DNA of 64,000 nt. It comes from Sclerodactyla briareus. Taxonomy: Eukaryota > Echinodermata > Holothuroidea > Dendrochirotida > Sclerodactylidae. A program made the translations under genes and the position numbers. Under the pieces are notes generated by a model. That model was given only the letters and a program-made list of their open reading frames with translations. It ran no database searches and was not told the origin of the DNA. Shown one piece after another: positions 1 to 11,599 of this stretch; the first letter of the stretch is position 1, and the number at the start of each line of letters is the position of its first letter. The DNA lies in assembly GCA_026419785.1 (NCBI GenBank), contig JAODTK010005751.1:114695-178694 (forward strand), written 5' to 3'.

Positions 1-826
1 AGACTGATTTTGAAGTACTCGGTCTCGGACTCGGACTCGTCATTGATGACTCGGACTCGGGACTCGGCTATTGGGACTCAGGGACTCGGTCCGATTCCAG
101 GTTCAAGACCGCTCAGAGAAAAATTCCCAAGGGAAATCCCAAAACTAAGGTGTTATGCTGCAGAAATTTGTGACATCGACATTAACAATCATAGATGCGA
201 TGTACTGTCTTGTTGTTATAGAGCCAACCGTGCATTTTATTAACTAATGCGCTTGTCGGAATGGCTGTTAGCAGGTGGTATCCTTATGAATATGAGGTAC
301 TACACTAGGATGGACGCCTGTCTATAAAGATGGATATGTTGATGTTCTTGAAATGCAATGAAAAAATACTTCAAAGTGATAACTGTTTTCTGGAAAGTTA
401 TTATTGTCCTAGAGTTTGCAAACTGTGGGAGGCGGGGATCAGGTGGAGTTATATACATGAGTTTGTTTAGTTTAGGGGCAGTTTTTCTTAGTTTGGCCTG
501 CCTGTAATGCAATTTGAATTTACATGGCTATTGTTATGAACTTCCCCAATGACGACTCAAACTGTCAAACAGGTACGGGGCTATCCCAAATTTTATATGG
601 GATGAATATGCAACAATATACCCTGTGGCGATGATGATGCAACAACTAACTTAAATAACTTGCTTCTTTGAACCCGATACCATATATTTCTGCTAAAATG
701 CCAAGTTGTAATAGGAACTCGGACTCGGGACTCGGACACAAGGACTCGGACTTGACTCGGACTCGGATGTTGAGGACTCGGTCTGGACTCGGTACTCGGA
801 TTGGCAAGGACTCGACTCCAACACTG
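1..826. mobile_element. hAT-like non-autonomous element, right part (GACTC-rich)
   Basis: The right end reads, on the opposite strand, CAGTGTTGGAGTCGAG. This matches the start of the element at 35904 in 15 of 16 bases, and the CAGTG start is typical of hAT termini. Arrays of degenerate GGACTC units lie just inside (about 17-105 and 715-815). The roughly 600 bases between them show no transposase and no convincing coding. The left terminus was not found and probably lies outside the window. The family assignment rests on the terminal bases only. Confidence 0.5.
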
Positions 827-1746
827 ATTTCCATGTTTTCAAACTGAATGAAAATTTGGCCATGAATTTGATAATAAGAACGAAGGAATTGTAGTGTTGT
901 GTAAAAGGAATATCTACGTGATTGTGAGCATGATACCCATTGGATTGCTAAATAGCTAGGCTCACTTTGAATTCTACATTCTACTGAATGTTTTCTTCAA
1001 ATACATGCACTTCTGTGAACTAAAAATTTATTTTAGTCAATATTTCCTAAATTCTGGAACTTAAATATTTGTCACATGATCTTGCCATGCTACCACTTTT
1101 ATTATTACTTTCAAGCACATGCAACCAATTCAGTACAGAATCACCCTTTCGCATCTTTATTGCTAAAATGAAGGAAATTGACATTCATAGGTTTGGCAGG
1201 CGGAATTCATGTTTTGGTGATACTCGGCTATTGTGATGCTGGCTGTTTGTGCCTATCTTGAATCTGTGAATGGCTGACTATGTGTTCAGTGGAATACATT
1301 AATCAAAGTATAAAGAGAAAGGTCATTGACTGCATGTGAAACTGAAGTAGCCTAGACTTGGCTAAACAAAAGTATTCCTATTGGCCCTGCTCCTGAACTC
1401 TGAACATATTATGGCTGTCCCAAAAAGATCTGATGTATGGAACAACCTCTGCATAAACAGTCTTTGACACCCGATGAGATTTGGTCAGCACACTCAAACT
1501 AGCAACCCTTTATCACCTACACTATGCGAAGACCACATACGTTAACTGAAAATATTGTGTATCATTGTTCACATTCCAGTTGAAAAATTACACATAAAAC
1601 AGGCAGGCTCCATTATGTGGTTGTTAACAATATTTGCAGTATGTGAGATGGGCCCACTATTACAGGTCCAAAAAAAAGCGCTAACTGCCTACGTCACACA
1701 CAATAGCAAAACATCACCCACTGGATTCACTAGGATCAAACAAGAG
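827..1746. other. Non-coding stretch, nothing recognised
   Basis: The sequence is AT-rich, without a coding pattern, tRNA-like boxes or tandem structure. Small open frames here lack any recognisable motif. Confidence 0.5.
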
Positions 1747-1788
1747 CCCACTACCCTTAGGCCAAGCATATGGCCTAAGGGTAGTGGG
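1747..1788. repeat. Perfect 18-bp inverted repeat (hairpin)
   Basis: The arm CCCACTACCCTTAGGCCA (1747-1764) is followed by a six-base loop and its exact reverse complement (1771-1788). A perfect stem this long is unusual in a region otherwise full of small indels. It could be the tip of a foldback repeat, a recent local inversion-duplication, or an assembly foldback. Just to the right, a GGTTAGAGACCCC-like stretch near 1828 resembles a tRNA B box, so a degraded SINE is possible. Confidence 0.7.
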
Positions 1789-1789
1789 G

Positions 1790-2593
1790 TAACACTAGTG
1801 CCAGTGGTTTCCAACCATGAGGTTGTGGGTTAGAGACCCCGCTCTCGGACAGTAAAATTGTTGTCCAGTTTTTGGGTTCCAGTGACCTTCCTGCCAGAGA
1901 TCGAATAAGGGATCAGAGTCCAGGCGATACTTTTCAAAAGAAAGCCCTGGGTAGTGGAATTCTGGCCTGGACTTAGTGTTATTTCGGGGGTGGGATTCAG
2001 GAGTTATTTTGGTATAGGACCAGGGGCTCAGATCACCTTAGAATCAACTTCTGCATCTGGGAGGACCAGGGCGGCTTAAGATGAGAAAATCAACCCCAGA
2101 GGATAAAACCCTAGCTTCACATGCATCACTACTTACACTGGAGTGTCAGTCTGCAATTGACATTGAAATAGTGCTAGCTGCATTTGGTAATAGGGAGGCA
2201 TACCTAAATGTGATCTAGTGAAGACCCCAGGGTTACTTGCCCCCCAGGTAGCCCGGTTTTGTGCAATTTATTGCACAACACAGGGGCGAACCTGAGTTAT
2301 TGATTATTTTAGCGGGGTAATAGCCCCTGGGCCCCGACATATCGTGAATCCTGCTTCCTGCTATTCTTCAATCAAGTTGTGTGTTAGTTTCCAAAAGACT
2401 GCCCCAGCAGACTTAGTGTATGACCCCTACACTACAGAGAGTTTGCAAAGTCTTAATGGGAAGATTACATCAACAAGCAAACAAAACCCAATTCTTACAG
2501 ATCCCAGATACCTGCCCAAAATGGCCTATGGTCACAATAGCAAAATATCACCTAGTTGATGTCACGACGGTGCGGTGAGAACAAGAGCTTAAC
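1790..2593. other. Non-coding, possible SINE remnant
   Basis: About 1790-1900 looks faintly like a tRNA-derived SINE head. The rest is non-coding sequence with no gene seen. A segment near 2530 resembles one near 1700 (both read like 'cacaatagcaaaacatcacc'), so a dispersed repeat is present. Confidence 0.3.
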
Positions 2594-2713
2594 CTGTACA
2601 AAGTCAATGAGACAGTCGTTCTTGAACATTGGCGTATCAAAACCTTTCAGAAAGGCATGTACCATTCTTCCAGTTGGCACAGTGGGTGAAATAATTCCAT
2701 CAATACTTTGTAC
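2594..2713 (-). repeat. Exon-like segment, copy 1 of a dispersed pair
   Basis: On the minus strand a polypyrimidine tract and CACAG precede 40 open codons that end CAG before GTTAAG, so it looks like a phase-0 exon. The peptide includes IISPTVP, MVHAFL and KNDCLIDFVQ. A related segment lies at 41654-41769 on the same strand. Similarity continues into the flanks on both sides, so this is more likely a copy of a repeat than an isolated exon. The peptide is not recognised. Confidence 0.4.
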
Positions 2714-2719
2714 CTGTGA

Positions 2720-3855
2720 AAAAAATTGCCACACGCATGCAAAAAAAAGTTAATTCGGACTACGAAAGCGTTTAAAACAACCCCACCAGGCCACAGCGTT
2801 CAGCGAATAACAAAAGCCCCTGTGACCGCGGCATACATGCACTGACATAACACAGGCGTTATAATGTAGGCTCTCACTAACTGTATACAATAAATATATG
2901 TATTATATAAACTAGTGGGAGCTAACGCTACGAGCGGCTGTGAGAAAAGTAAACAGGACAAATCCGGGATCCGTGAATAGGCCTAGGTCCAGATCAGTGG
3001 GAACTGGACAATCTTCCTTGACAATGGTCATCAAAATTCCAGAGAATTCCATGTGTGGTAAAAACAACCTAACGAGTGTAACATGACTCCGAGGGTCACA
3101 CAACTATTCAAATTATTTCGATACCGATCACCAAAATAGCCACAAACTTCATAGAAGGATAATCACAATCTTCACTCACCAATCACAGTTGACAATAAAC
3201 AATAATGAGCAAGACCCCTATCATTTCATCAAATGTTGAAAGCACTGTCTGGAAATTTGGCCCAATAGAAACGCTTATAATTTGTGTGCAAAGTCAATGC
3301 GATTCAACGTTAACCAAAATAAGCAAATCTAGTTGTCACGCCAAGCCCACAGACACTGTCCACAAGAAATGTATGGATGCCTACACACACTCCTTGTTTA
3401 CATGGACCAATGGATAAATCCGCATGCCAGTATGAATAGCGTTGGCGTGTATATTGAACATCCGTACCGTACATACTTTTTCGGCATTGCACCTTTTTCT
3501 GTACAGTGGGACGCAAATGACAAAGCACGCGAGTTTTGTTAGGAGTTATTGCGAGGATATCTCCGCAATGGATTTGACAAAATGATCGTTATTTCTCACA
3601 CTTCGAGGCAGCAACTGTAATGTTCAGATTGATGGTGTAGTTAAGACTAAAGTTTTACAAATACATTCAAATGAATTTTGGAATACTGAAGAATCTTTCC
3701 ATGGGAGGGAGTGCAAACTGTGCTTAGCATCGCGAAATGGTTTCGTTACTCACATACCATTTTCGTCTTATTGCTAGCAGCTGAAATAGTTGGCATGATT
3801 GCAGCATAATGTTTGTACCCATGTGTACCTGGTTAAATGAGATTAGTGTTAGCCT
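2720..3855. other. Non-coding stretch
   Basis: No gene, RNA or clear repeat is visible. Overlapping short open frames on both strands around 3300-3540 have no recognisable motif. Confidence 0.4.
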
Positions 3856-3859
3856 GTAA

Positions 3860-3930
3860 TTACTGGTAGGGATTACGGTCAGGGTTAAGGTTAGTGAGGG
3901 TTGGGGTTACTGTTAGGGTTAGGTATTGGC
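3860..3930 (+). repeat. Degenerate telomere-like GGGTTA/GGTTAG tract
   Basis: About 70 bases are built from variants of GGGTTA and GGGTTAGG. This fits a short interstitial TTAGGG-type array, or simply a GGTTAG-rich microsatellite. It is too diverged for a functional telomere. Confidence 0.5.
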
Positions 3931-3934
3931 AATG

Positions 3935-5415
3935 ATAACAGATCTGGGATGAATCTTTATTGGATCTGCCATAAACCCCACCCCCTATGGCTCAATCCCA
4001 AACCACTAATCCCATGGATACATCCAAGAACATGGGTTACATATGGCAAATATGCGAAATGGTTTGCTAAGAAGGTGTAACTGAAACCGCAGCCTAAAAA
4101 AGCAGGCGCCAAGTCCACGCATTCGCCGTGAGACTCACGCATTTCGGTACGATCTCACGCTCTCACGGCGAGGCATAAATTTCTCAAGCATTTTCTTTGA
4201 GAACTTGTCAAAGAAATAATAGTTTACATCTCGGCCCTCGATTGACTCATCAGCGGTCCCGGCAGACTCCTCGTCACTCCACAGATCGTAAAATTTTATG
4301 CCGCCCGCGACCGAGTTGTGACAGTGTGTATCACACTTGGGGACAATACGCGGTTATAAATGGGCCGGTCAAATATAACGAATTTTTACGGTTGCTTACA
4401 CGATCTCTTAGATTTCAGGCTGATGAACCAGAAGAAGAGGGTTAGGTAGGGTAAAAAAATGTCATAATAGCAGCACAACTTACACTATCTTCTAAAACTG
4501 GGAGTGTTTGAAAGACCCCTCATTCATGAATGACGTCCATATCGGGAAAGGATAAAAGTCGTACGATAAGTCGTTTAGCTCATCGATAAAAAGAAACTAT
4601 GGATTATAAAAACGTAGGGAATAGCTATTTCACAATTCAGAAGGTTCGGCAAATAGCGAATGACCGTTCCTTTTATCAATGTGACAAGGAGATTCAGCCG
4701 TCATGACCATGTGGCTGGTATTATCCGGCCGGAACCAAAATTATCCCCGGGATCGTTGCACGACACGATAGTTGTTAATGTGAACGGGGCTTTACTCCGA
4801 AACACGTGTTTAACGCTGATCGACGATCGATATTAATGTACGGAAACTGCAGTAACAAACGCCGTTCGGTTGTTGATTCAATTACAAGCCTACAGGACCA
4901 GGTCGATAGCCACGTAAATTGGACAGGTTTTTGTTTAAACGATAAGACGAGGAACACCAGAATTACAAATCCGCAAGATAAAGGTAAAAATTTGTGCGAT
5001 TTTGATAATTAACTTGTGTTACATTTGCCCTCGCATTCAAATACATTGAAGAGTTAGGAGCCTGCGGGGTCGTGGGACATGTAAATGATAGAGCCAATTT
5101 AGCATATCTTACTACCAATTTATATACGTACCTACGCACACAATTGAAAAAAAAGTATTGATGAGCAGGCGACCGCTGGAGCTGCGTGAAGGTTATTTTC
5201 ATATTGAAGAAGGCTGATTGAATAATATGTAACAAGTGAAGATATTATGGTTTTGGGCCTGTGCCCGTCCCCGCCGCCGCCGGAAACTTTAGCGTTAGCG
5301 AAAATACGCGCCAAAACACCATGTCCGATGACAGAAACGCAGTACACACTGTCCACCCCAAGGGAATGATGAATTTCGAATCGGTTCGAAAGTGGGCAAT
5401 AATGCATGTCTACTA
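3935..5415. other. Mostly unassigned; CG-containing stretch at 4100-4450
   Basis: Around 4100-4170 there are short inverted CTCACG/CGTGAG motifs. The plus-strand frame at 4197-4445 ends in an acidic stretch (DEPEEEG) before GTTAGG, so a first exon is conceivable, but no family is recognised. CG dinucleotides are commoner here than in neighbours, which would suit a promoter area. That is inference only. Confidence 0.2.
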
Positions 5416-5419
5416 GAGG

Positions 5420-5840
5420 TTTTACCCGAAAAAACTATCAAGTTGTTCGCTTTGACGTAATTTGTGTAGGGGTAACACTTGGTCCTGAAAAACATGGCGA
5501 CTGATAATTTCAAGGTTCAACAAAGGTGTCTGCTGCCCTCTATTTTATACGAAACTTGATGGGTAGGGTAACACCTAATCCCCAAAACATGGCGGGATCA
5601 TTTCGACCGTCCACCAAGATGTGTCGTGCTTGCCCTCGTTTGAGGGTGTACACGAAACTTTTTTGCTTGTTTGATTCAGACGAAAACTGGTGGGTAGGGG
5701 TGACACCTGGGCCCGAAAAAAACATGGTGATAAGTATAAGGTCACCAGATGTGTCTGCTGCCCTCTATTTTGCGGTTTACACGAAATTATTTAGTTTGTT
5801 TGTTTGATTTAGACGTAACTTGGTGGGTAGTGGTCTGTCT
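5420..5840 (+). repeat. Minisatellite, about 3-4 units of roughly 120 bp
   Basis: Units carry the recurring words 'acgaaacttggtgggtaggg', 'gtaacacctggtcccgaaaa' and 'tgtctgctgccctctatttt'. Unit boundaries are blurred by small indels. The 'cgaaacttggtgggtaggg' core recurs in the arrays near 39200 and, inverted, near 59000, so these are one superfamily. Open frames here are by-products of the repeats. Confidence 0.7.
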
Positions 5841-5844
5841 GTGT

Positions 5845-6925
5845 GCTTCTAGAGTAAACCTTGAGAATTTCATGATAAAGTTATATTTCATGTTAGTGTG
5901 TCGACATCTTAAAACAAAACTTCTTCATTTATTGAAGCCTAAGATGTTCCTGTTCCCTGTAAGTGAGAACGAAATTACAGAGCATAATAAAGACAACACG
6001 TTTTGGTTTGGTTCCTTTCTATCATATCATATGAAGTGAATAAGAAAATAAATCATCGAATCGAGTGAGGTAATCTGGAAAACATGAAATCCTATCAATC
6101 GAGGGTTTCCTTTATGGGGTGAAGGGCATTTGAAGTGGCAATTTCCTGCAAACTAAGGTCATTTTTAGCAGAAAATTTCCCTGGCGGCACGCTTCGCGCG
6201 AACCGATGGTCGCGCTCCGCGTCAATGGTCACCCGACAGATCTCACTCTCAACAGATCTCTAATGTTGGCAACCCTGCAAAAGGTGAGTTTTTGATTGCA
6301 AAAATTTAGGATTAGCCCTTTACCTCTGTGTGTAACGATAACATTAGGCCACTGTGTGTACACGCGCTGACCAATAGGCATAGGCTAGGGACTATAGGGC
6401 TAGGCCTCAGTTACAAATTACATGATTTATCCAATGGACACTCGCTGAAGTTGTGCAGTGGCTAGTACGTTTGGCCAACTCAATCGCGCCCGGTCCCTTC
6501 CTTAGCTTTACATCGGTCAGTCGGTTTACTGCACTTCTCAGTCCAATCAACGATTCAATACTTTCATTTCCAATAGTGCGAAACTGACGAACTCAATTAA
6601 ACAACAAAGGCGTTGCTAGGGTATCGGGGAACACCTATTTCTACGACTGATAATTCTCACGGATGAGCTTTATAGCCTGTTTCTACAGGACTATTCAGTA
6701 CCCAAGTTCCGAAATCAAGGACGTTACTCTACCTTGATACCGAACTATGTATAGGGAAATCCATGGAAGCTATTGGGGAAATCCCCATTCCGACGGGGTT
6801 TCCCTCAGTTTGCAGTCTCTCGACTCCCGAATATGGTGGGATATAGGCGTGTATAGGCCAGGGGGAAAAGTCCTCCTCTCACCTCACTCTGCACTGTTGG
6901 ACCCAGTGCAATAGACCTGATCTAT
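5845..6925. other. Non-coding, with a solo repeat end at about 6180-6240
   Basis: The segment 'cacgcttcgcgcgaacc' followed by 'atggtcgcgctccgc' (6188-6222) matches the right-end region of the 2.8-kb repeats at 49435 and 55836. The remainder shows no gene. Confidence 0.4.
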
Positions 6926-6927
6926 TA

Positions 6928-7012
6928 ATAATAATCATATAATAATATACACTTTTTATATAGCGCCTAATCAGTCAAGGACTTCTCTAAGGCGCTTTAC
7001 AAAGAACTAAAA
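6928..7012 (+). repeat. 'Tatatagcgcc...gcgctttaca' dispersed element fragment
   Basis: A TAA-rich lead-in, then TATATAGCGCC and GGCGCTTTACAAAG, matches the start of the SINE at 59283. This 'CAAAGCGCT' family is widespread in marine invertebrate genomes. Only the end part is present here. Confidence 0.55.
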
Positions 7013-7282
7013 ATGAAAAGAATTAAAAACAAATTAATAGGCAATATTAAATGCGTTTTACCTCTACTCTTGAAAGAGCTTAGGACATTCCTACAACCTA
7101 GCAGCTACTGTACTGAAACCCCTATCATTCACCATATAATTTTGTACGACACGCCGGAACAATTAGTTTAATTTGCTGGGGAGAGGAACAATAAGTTTAA
7201 TTTGCTGGCAGATCTGAGGTTACGTGTGAGGCGATATTCAGTAACCATGTCAATAAGTAACCTATGTCAAGAAGAGTTTAAC

Positions 7283-7590
7283 CGGGTGGTTGGCACAATT
7301 GGTTAGAGTGTCGCGACCCTTCCACCCCCGGGGGACCGGGGTTTCAATCCCGGTCGGGTCGTACAATGGTACCTGTTGCCTTCTTCTGCTCGATCACAAG
7401 GGATCGGAGCAGAGACAAACGTGCGATAACCCCCAACTCCCCCATGCAGGTACCGCCAGAGAACCATTGACTTATTTCGTGTACCTCAGTGCCCGTAGTA
7501 AAAGTATTCGCAGTTGACAATAAGGTGCAGTATCCAGGTCTGCATCCTTGTTGAACCTTGGATAGGTTCGATCGATCCTCTGCTGGGCAA
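7283..7590 (+). mobile_element. tRNA-derived SINE
   Basis: The head has a Pol III A box (TGGCACAATTGG, 7291-7302) and a B box (GTTTCAATCC, 7341-7350) at tRNA-like spacing. A non-tRNA body follows with the words 'acctgttgccttcttctgct' and 'gatcggagcagagac'. The 3' part 'gcagtatccaggtctgcatc' recurs inverted at 17240-17590, which marks it as part of the unit. It is not a functional tRNA gene because the acceptor stem and the cloverleaf outside the boxes are lost. Confidence 0.75.
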
Positions 7591-7599
7591 ATATACCAT

Positions 7600-8185
7600 A
7601 AAAAGTGCTGATGGGTCCATGTACGATATTACCGTACATAGACCTAACGATATTTATGGGCCGGTGACATGTCTCCGATGGTCTCGGTTTACGAAAAAAA
7701 TTCTCACAATGGTTCTCATGAGAATTTTGCCCACACTTCTAGGAAATCGCAGGCGCAGTACGGCCTACCGAAATACCAAAATGTTACAATTCGTCCCTAC
7801 AAAAATACGGGCACACTATAATTGAAACAGTTTATCGAGTCGGTGACCCTGTACGAAAACTATAATCTGTAGTATAGAAGGACGAGCCTCAGAGAGATAC
7901 TATCTCACTGGATTCAGTAGGCATATCACGCACTTCTAGGAAACAGTACGGTTCTTGGCTCCGGGCCACTTGAATATTTATTATATCTCTACGTATGGTT
8001 ACACAATGCTCCCACACGATATGCACCCAACCTAAATCAGTGACGTCATACAAACGACGGCGCTGGTGATTACACGAGACGACATTTGAAGTTACAGTAG
8101 TGCGGCAGCCATTTTCACGATGTTAGATACACCATTCCATATCTCAAAGCATTAGTTGTCCAAAACAAGGGTGGAGCCAGCAGGG
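7600..8185. other. Non-coding stretch
   Basis: No recognisable gene or repeat was seen. An open frame at 7514-7825 runs out of the SINE tail and has no family signature. Confidence 0.4.
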
Positions 8186-8310
8186 GGCATGGCCCCTGCC
8201 CCCCGCTGGCCATGGGGCCATGCCCCCCCCCCCCCCCCCCGTCGGGGAATCTTTCCCATCTCGTCGGGGAATCTTTCCCATCTCGTCGGGGAGCCCGAGT
8301 GGATACGCTA
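8165..8310 (+). repeat. G/C-rich repeat end with a 22-bp tandem unit
   Basis: 'Ggggcatggcccctgcccc' and a long C run lead into about 2.5 copies of a 22-base unit, GTCGGGGAATCTTTCCCATC plus TC. A related mirror version lies near 58790-58880 (TCCCCGACG ... CCGCTGGCCGGCCGCCCCTG), so this is the end of a dispersed element. Confidence 0.55.
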
Positions 8311-8387
8311 AAATTTACACACTCCGAAGAGGGCATATTGCACAAACAGTATAATATTTTCAACCTTTTATAGCGAAAATTCCTATA

Positions 8388-8612
8388 TCAAAGCCTAACA
8401 TTTTCGGCGCGCTTGGCGCGCCTAATGTCTTTTATAATATTCACGAGTTCCTCGCTCGAGTTTAAGATCAGCGTATCCATCTTCCGAGTCCTATCTTCAT
8501 ACAGATTATACAATAGTGAGGGATGTAGATGGGATACACAAGCCTTATAGATATCTTCGAAATGATTAATGTTACAATGCTGTTGGGGAGGATGACTTCT
8601 GCCGTCTACCAC
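8388..8612 (-). other. Unassigned open frame inside a dispersed element
   Basis: This minus-strand frame of 74 codons begins at an ATG and contains LLYNLYEDRTRKMDTLIL and LVNIIKDIRRAKRAENVRL, a charged helix-rich composition that looks more protein-like than random frames. It sits beside a G/C-rich repeat end, so it may be a remnant of a transposon protein. No family is recognised. Confidence 0.25.
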
Positions 8613-8719
8613 TGTTTTGCATTAGTGTTAATTGGTGTGCTCTCACGTCGCAAATACTCCCAGTGCCCAGGCCATTCCACCCCTGTTGCAGTTATCGGGA
8701 CTACCCGGACCCAATTCTA

Positions 8720-10385
8720 CTAAGAGCGCCGTGTGATTGTGTGTATGTTGTTTTTTTTATGTGTGCTTTATTTTTCGTTTCATTTAAGAAATAAAAAATA
8801 AAAACCCGTTGGGAGAACTCGGACCCCCCGTCGGGAAAAACCAGGTGCCACCACTGGTTCAAAAGTAACTTGACGGGTTGCGAATTGTGACGGCTTACCC
8901 GAGAGAACTTCGAAAAAAGAGGAGTGAAATTTTCTACAGATCACTAGGGTAAATGTGATTCCACACCGCAGTGTTGAAAACTGTCATAGCAATCCCTTTG
9001 GCTTGAATGGGAGTGGGAAACTTTAAACTTACCGGCCAAATCGTGCGATCATCACACGCCTTAAATCCAATTCTGAATTAGTCGAGCTGCTGGCTCAGTC
9101 ATTATTCAGTATTTTCTAGGTCACAATTGCAATTAGGCTCAAATTGAACGTCCGATATTTAAGGTTTGTTTGAACAAGAACTAAGCCTAAATCGCCGTTG
9201 GAAGATTTATTCCTACCTACACCTGTCACACAAACCAGTTTTACGTTAAATGATAAATTAAATTAGATTTTACGTCTGGTGTGTCGTGGAAATTGGGTTC
9301 CCAGTAAGTTGGTCAAACCGCATGAAGGTCCAATTTCTTCCATTCGAGAAAGTCATAAATATACTGTCTCTCCGCTCAAGCCGAACTGTAGGCCTATTGT
9401 TACACCTGGTAGAGACAAACCAGTTTCGACATCTGCATTGCTATACAATCGACTAGATGACGTCAGTATGGATCAGTGAGAATAAATTATTCGAAAGTCA
9501 ATTAACACAGTAGGCCTACCGTTAATTATGTATGAGGAAACATGTTGAGATTATTATGATTTTGTCAAGAATAATAGGCGCGTGGAATGACTTCATGCAA
9601 AGCCCACTAAGACTGACACATATGAAAAGTAGCCTATGCAGTGTTGGTCCGTCCTCCGTCCTGATAGGCAAACACTTGGTCTCATGTCTTCAGTCTTTGT
9701 ATATTGAGTGCCAATATTCCTCAGGTTATAGATAGAGAAAGAGCCAACCGATCCCCATTTCACTTTTAGCTCATACTTCGGCACAGATTGACTATGCCTG
9801 TTTTAGACAACGTTGAACATACGAAAGGTAGTCATAACAATGAAGTAGGTTGTGTGCATGGGTCAATAAATTTGAAGCGGCTGGGCCCCCTTGTTCCATG
9901 GGGTCTTGGCCCGACTTCGACCAAATTTTCGAAGCATTGACCGGTGAAAGTGGCCCTTGAGACACGTTGTAGTGCGTGGGCCCTCGAACTGAGTTACACA
10001 CTCCAGTGAGTATATGCCAGTGGGCACATCCATGTGGAAAGGTGGGAGGAAGGAAGGGGAATGGTAAAGTCAATGGGAGCGCATTGCGGAACTTACCGAA
10101 ATTCGAGTTAAAGGCACCAATGAAAATGTTCACCAGATATGGTTCAGAATTCAGGAAGAAAATGGATTCGCGGAGTTCATATACTTTTACATAGTGCCTT
10201 CGGCTTAGCCAGTAGGCCTACTGCGCCTCTGGGACCAGAGGCAAATTTCCCTTGAGGCGGGGTATAATTTTGGTGCATTTCGGAAAATTCGGAACGTATA
10301 TTTTGCATTGCTCAATTGAATGCTCGCTTCTTCTGGAGTAAAACGCTCAATCTTTAGAGCTGTAGTTGCAAAACTGGGGTATGAA
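8720..10385. other. Non-coding stretch
   Basis: No gene is recognised. Overlapping open frames at 9790-10195 on both strands have no motif, and the region has the A/T-mixed look of intergenic DNA. Confidence 0.4.
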
Positions 10386-10387
10386 GT

Positions 10388-10625
10388 GCATACACTGTGA
10401 ACAATTTATAGTAGAATTTACAGTAAATTACCGGCAACTCTGCTACCAGTAATTGACTGTAAATTTTACAACAAACTACTGTGAAATCTACAGTAAAAGG
10501 ATATTACTGTAATTATTTTACTGTGAAATTTACAGTAGTTTACGGTACTGAAAATGTCAGTAAATTAGTGTCAGCAGAGTTGCAGTAATTTTACTGTAAA
10601 TTCTACAAAATTACAGTGTAAACAC
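10388..10625. mobile_element. Palindromic MITE with about 50-bp inverted ends
   Basis: The left end (TACACTGTGAACAATTTATA ... AATTTACAGTAAATTAC ... GCAACTCTGCT) is repeated in reverse complement at the right end (AGCAGAGTTGC ... ACTGTAAATTCTAC ... ACAGTGTA). The centre is built of further ACTGTAAA/TTTACAGT palindromes, so the whole unit can fold. There is no coding capacity. Elements with CACTGTAAA-type ends are common non-autonomous DNA transposons. No clear target-site duplication was seen, so the superfamily is left open. Confidence 0.75.
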
Positions 10626-10629
10626 TACA

Positions 10630-11595
10630 CTAAACCAAAATCATGGTCTTACACAAAATGATAGGTTCGCGGAGTTGCAATCCGGCTTTCGAATGGAGCG
10701 ACGCAAAACACGTATTTGCACAAGAAGCAAGCAAAATATCATAACCGATCCAAAGAATTTCCACTGGAGGATGCGCCATGCACACACCCGCGACAAATTC
10801 TAGTCGTGCAATGTTTGCTAAGAATTATCTCCGGTACTGAACTTTGGACTTCAGTATATCACACTTGCCGATCTCTACTGAAGTATTTGTATAATGCCGC
10901 AACAAAAGACTACTGCGCGACGGTTTTTTTTTTTTTTTTGGTCTTCGAAAAGTTTAGCGATCCGATTAGGGGATATCCTTTGGAGCATTACAGTACCTTT
11001 GAATAATGCATTTTTTTTTTTTGGGGGGGGGGGGGGTACATGCCCCCCTCCCCAAATTAGTGGGTGACATGTAGATTACTGCCGATCAGGTAGCCTATTA
11101 ATTTCTTAAATGAACCCTATTGTTTCTACTCTCGGTCGGTGGTAATTATTTTGTCGTAAATAAAAAAAAATGTGAAAATATATATTTTGCCCGATTTTAG
11201 CTTGTGAACACGTTACCTCAATCCAACCTAGATGGAAGAAACCTGCAGTTAGTAGAATGTTCCCCGCGACTGTTTTGGGGTCAGGTCAACGGTTATTTTA
11301 GTCAACAGAGGTAACAGTCTGAGATTCCCTGTAAACATAATGCAGAATGCTGCTTCTGATCAAGTTGAAATTTGGTGCTTAGCTTCTGTATCAAGAATAC
11401 AGGAACCCCATTTGTCAAGATGGTGTCAGTGAAAATCGGAAATTTGTGAGGTATGTGAATATGTTGCTTGTAATGGTCTGATACAATCTCCCATTCTATT
11501 CATTCGTGTGTCTGGACATATGTCGTCAGAAATTAGTCAGAACTCACTACACCTTTTAATTTCTAGTTAATGAAACTCTCGAGGAAAGAAAGTGT
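10630..11595. other. Non-coding, with T and G homopolymers
   Basis: T runs at about 10924 and 11010 and a G run at about 11021 are present. No gene or structured RNA was seen. Confidence 0.4.
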
Positions 11596-11599
11596 TGTC

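Noticed and set aside
7283-7365. tRNA gene
   Set aside because: The A and B boxes are present but the acceptor stem and full cloverleaf are not, and a shared SINE body follows.
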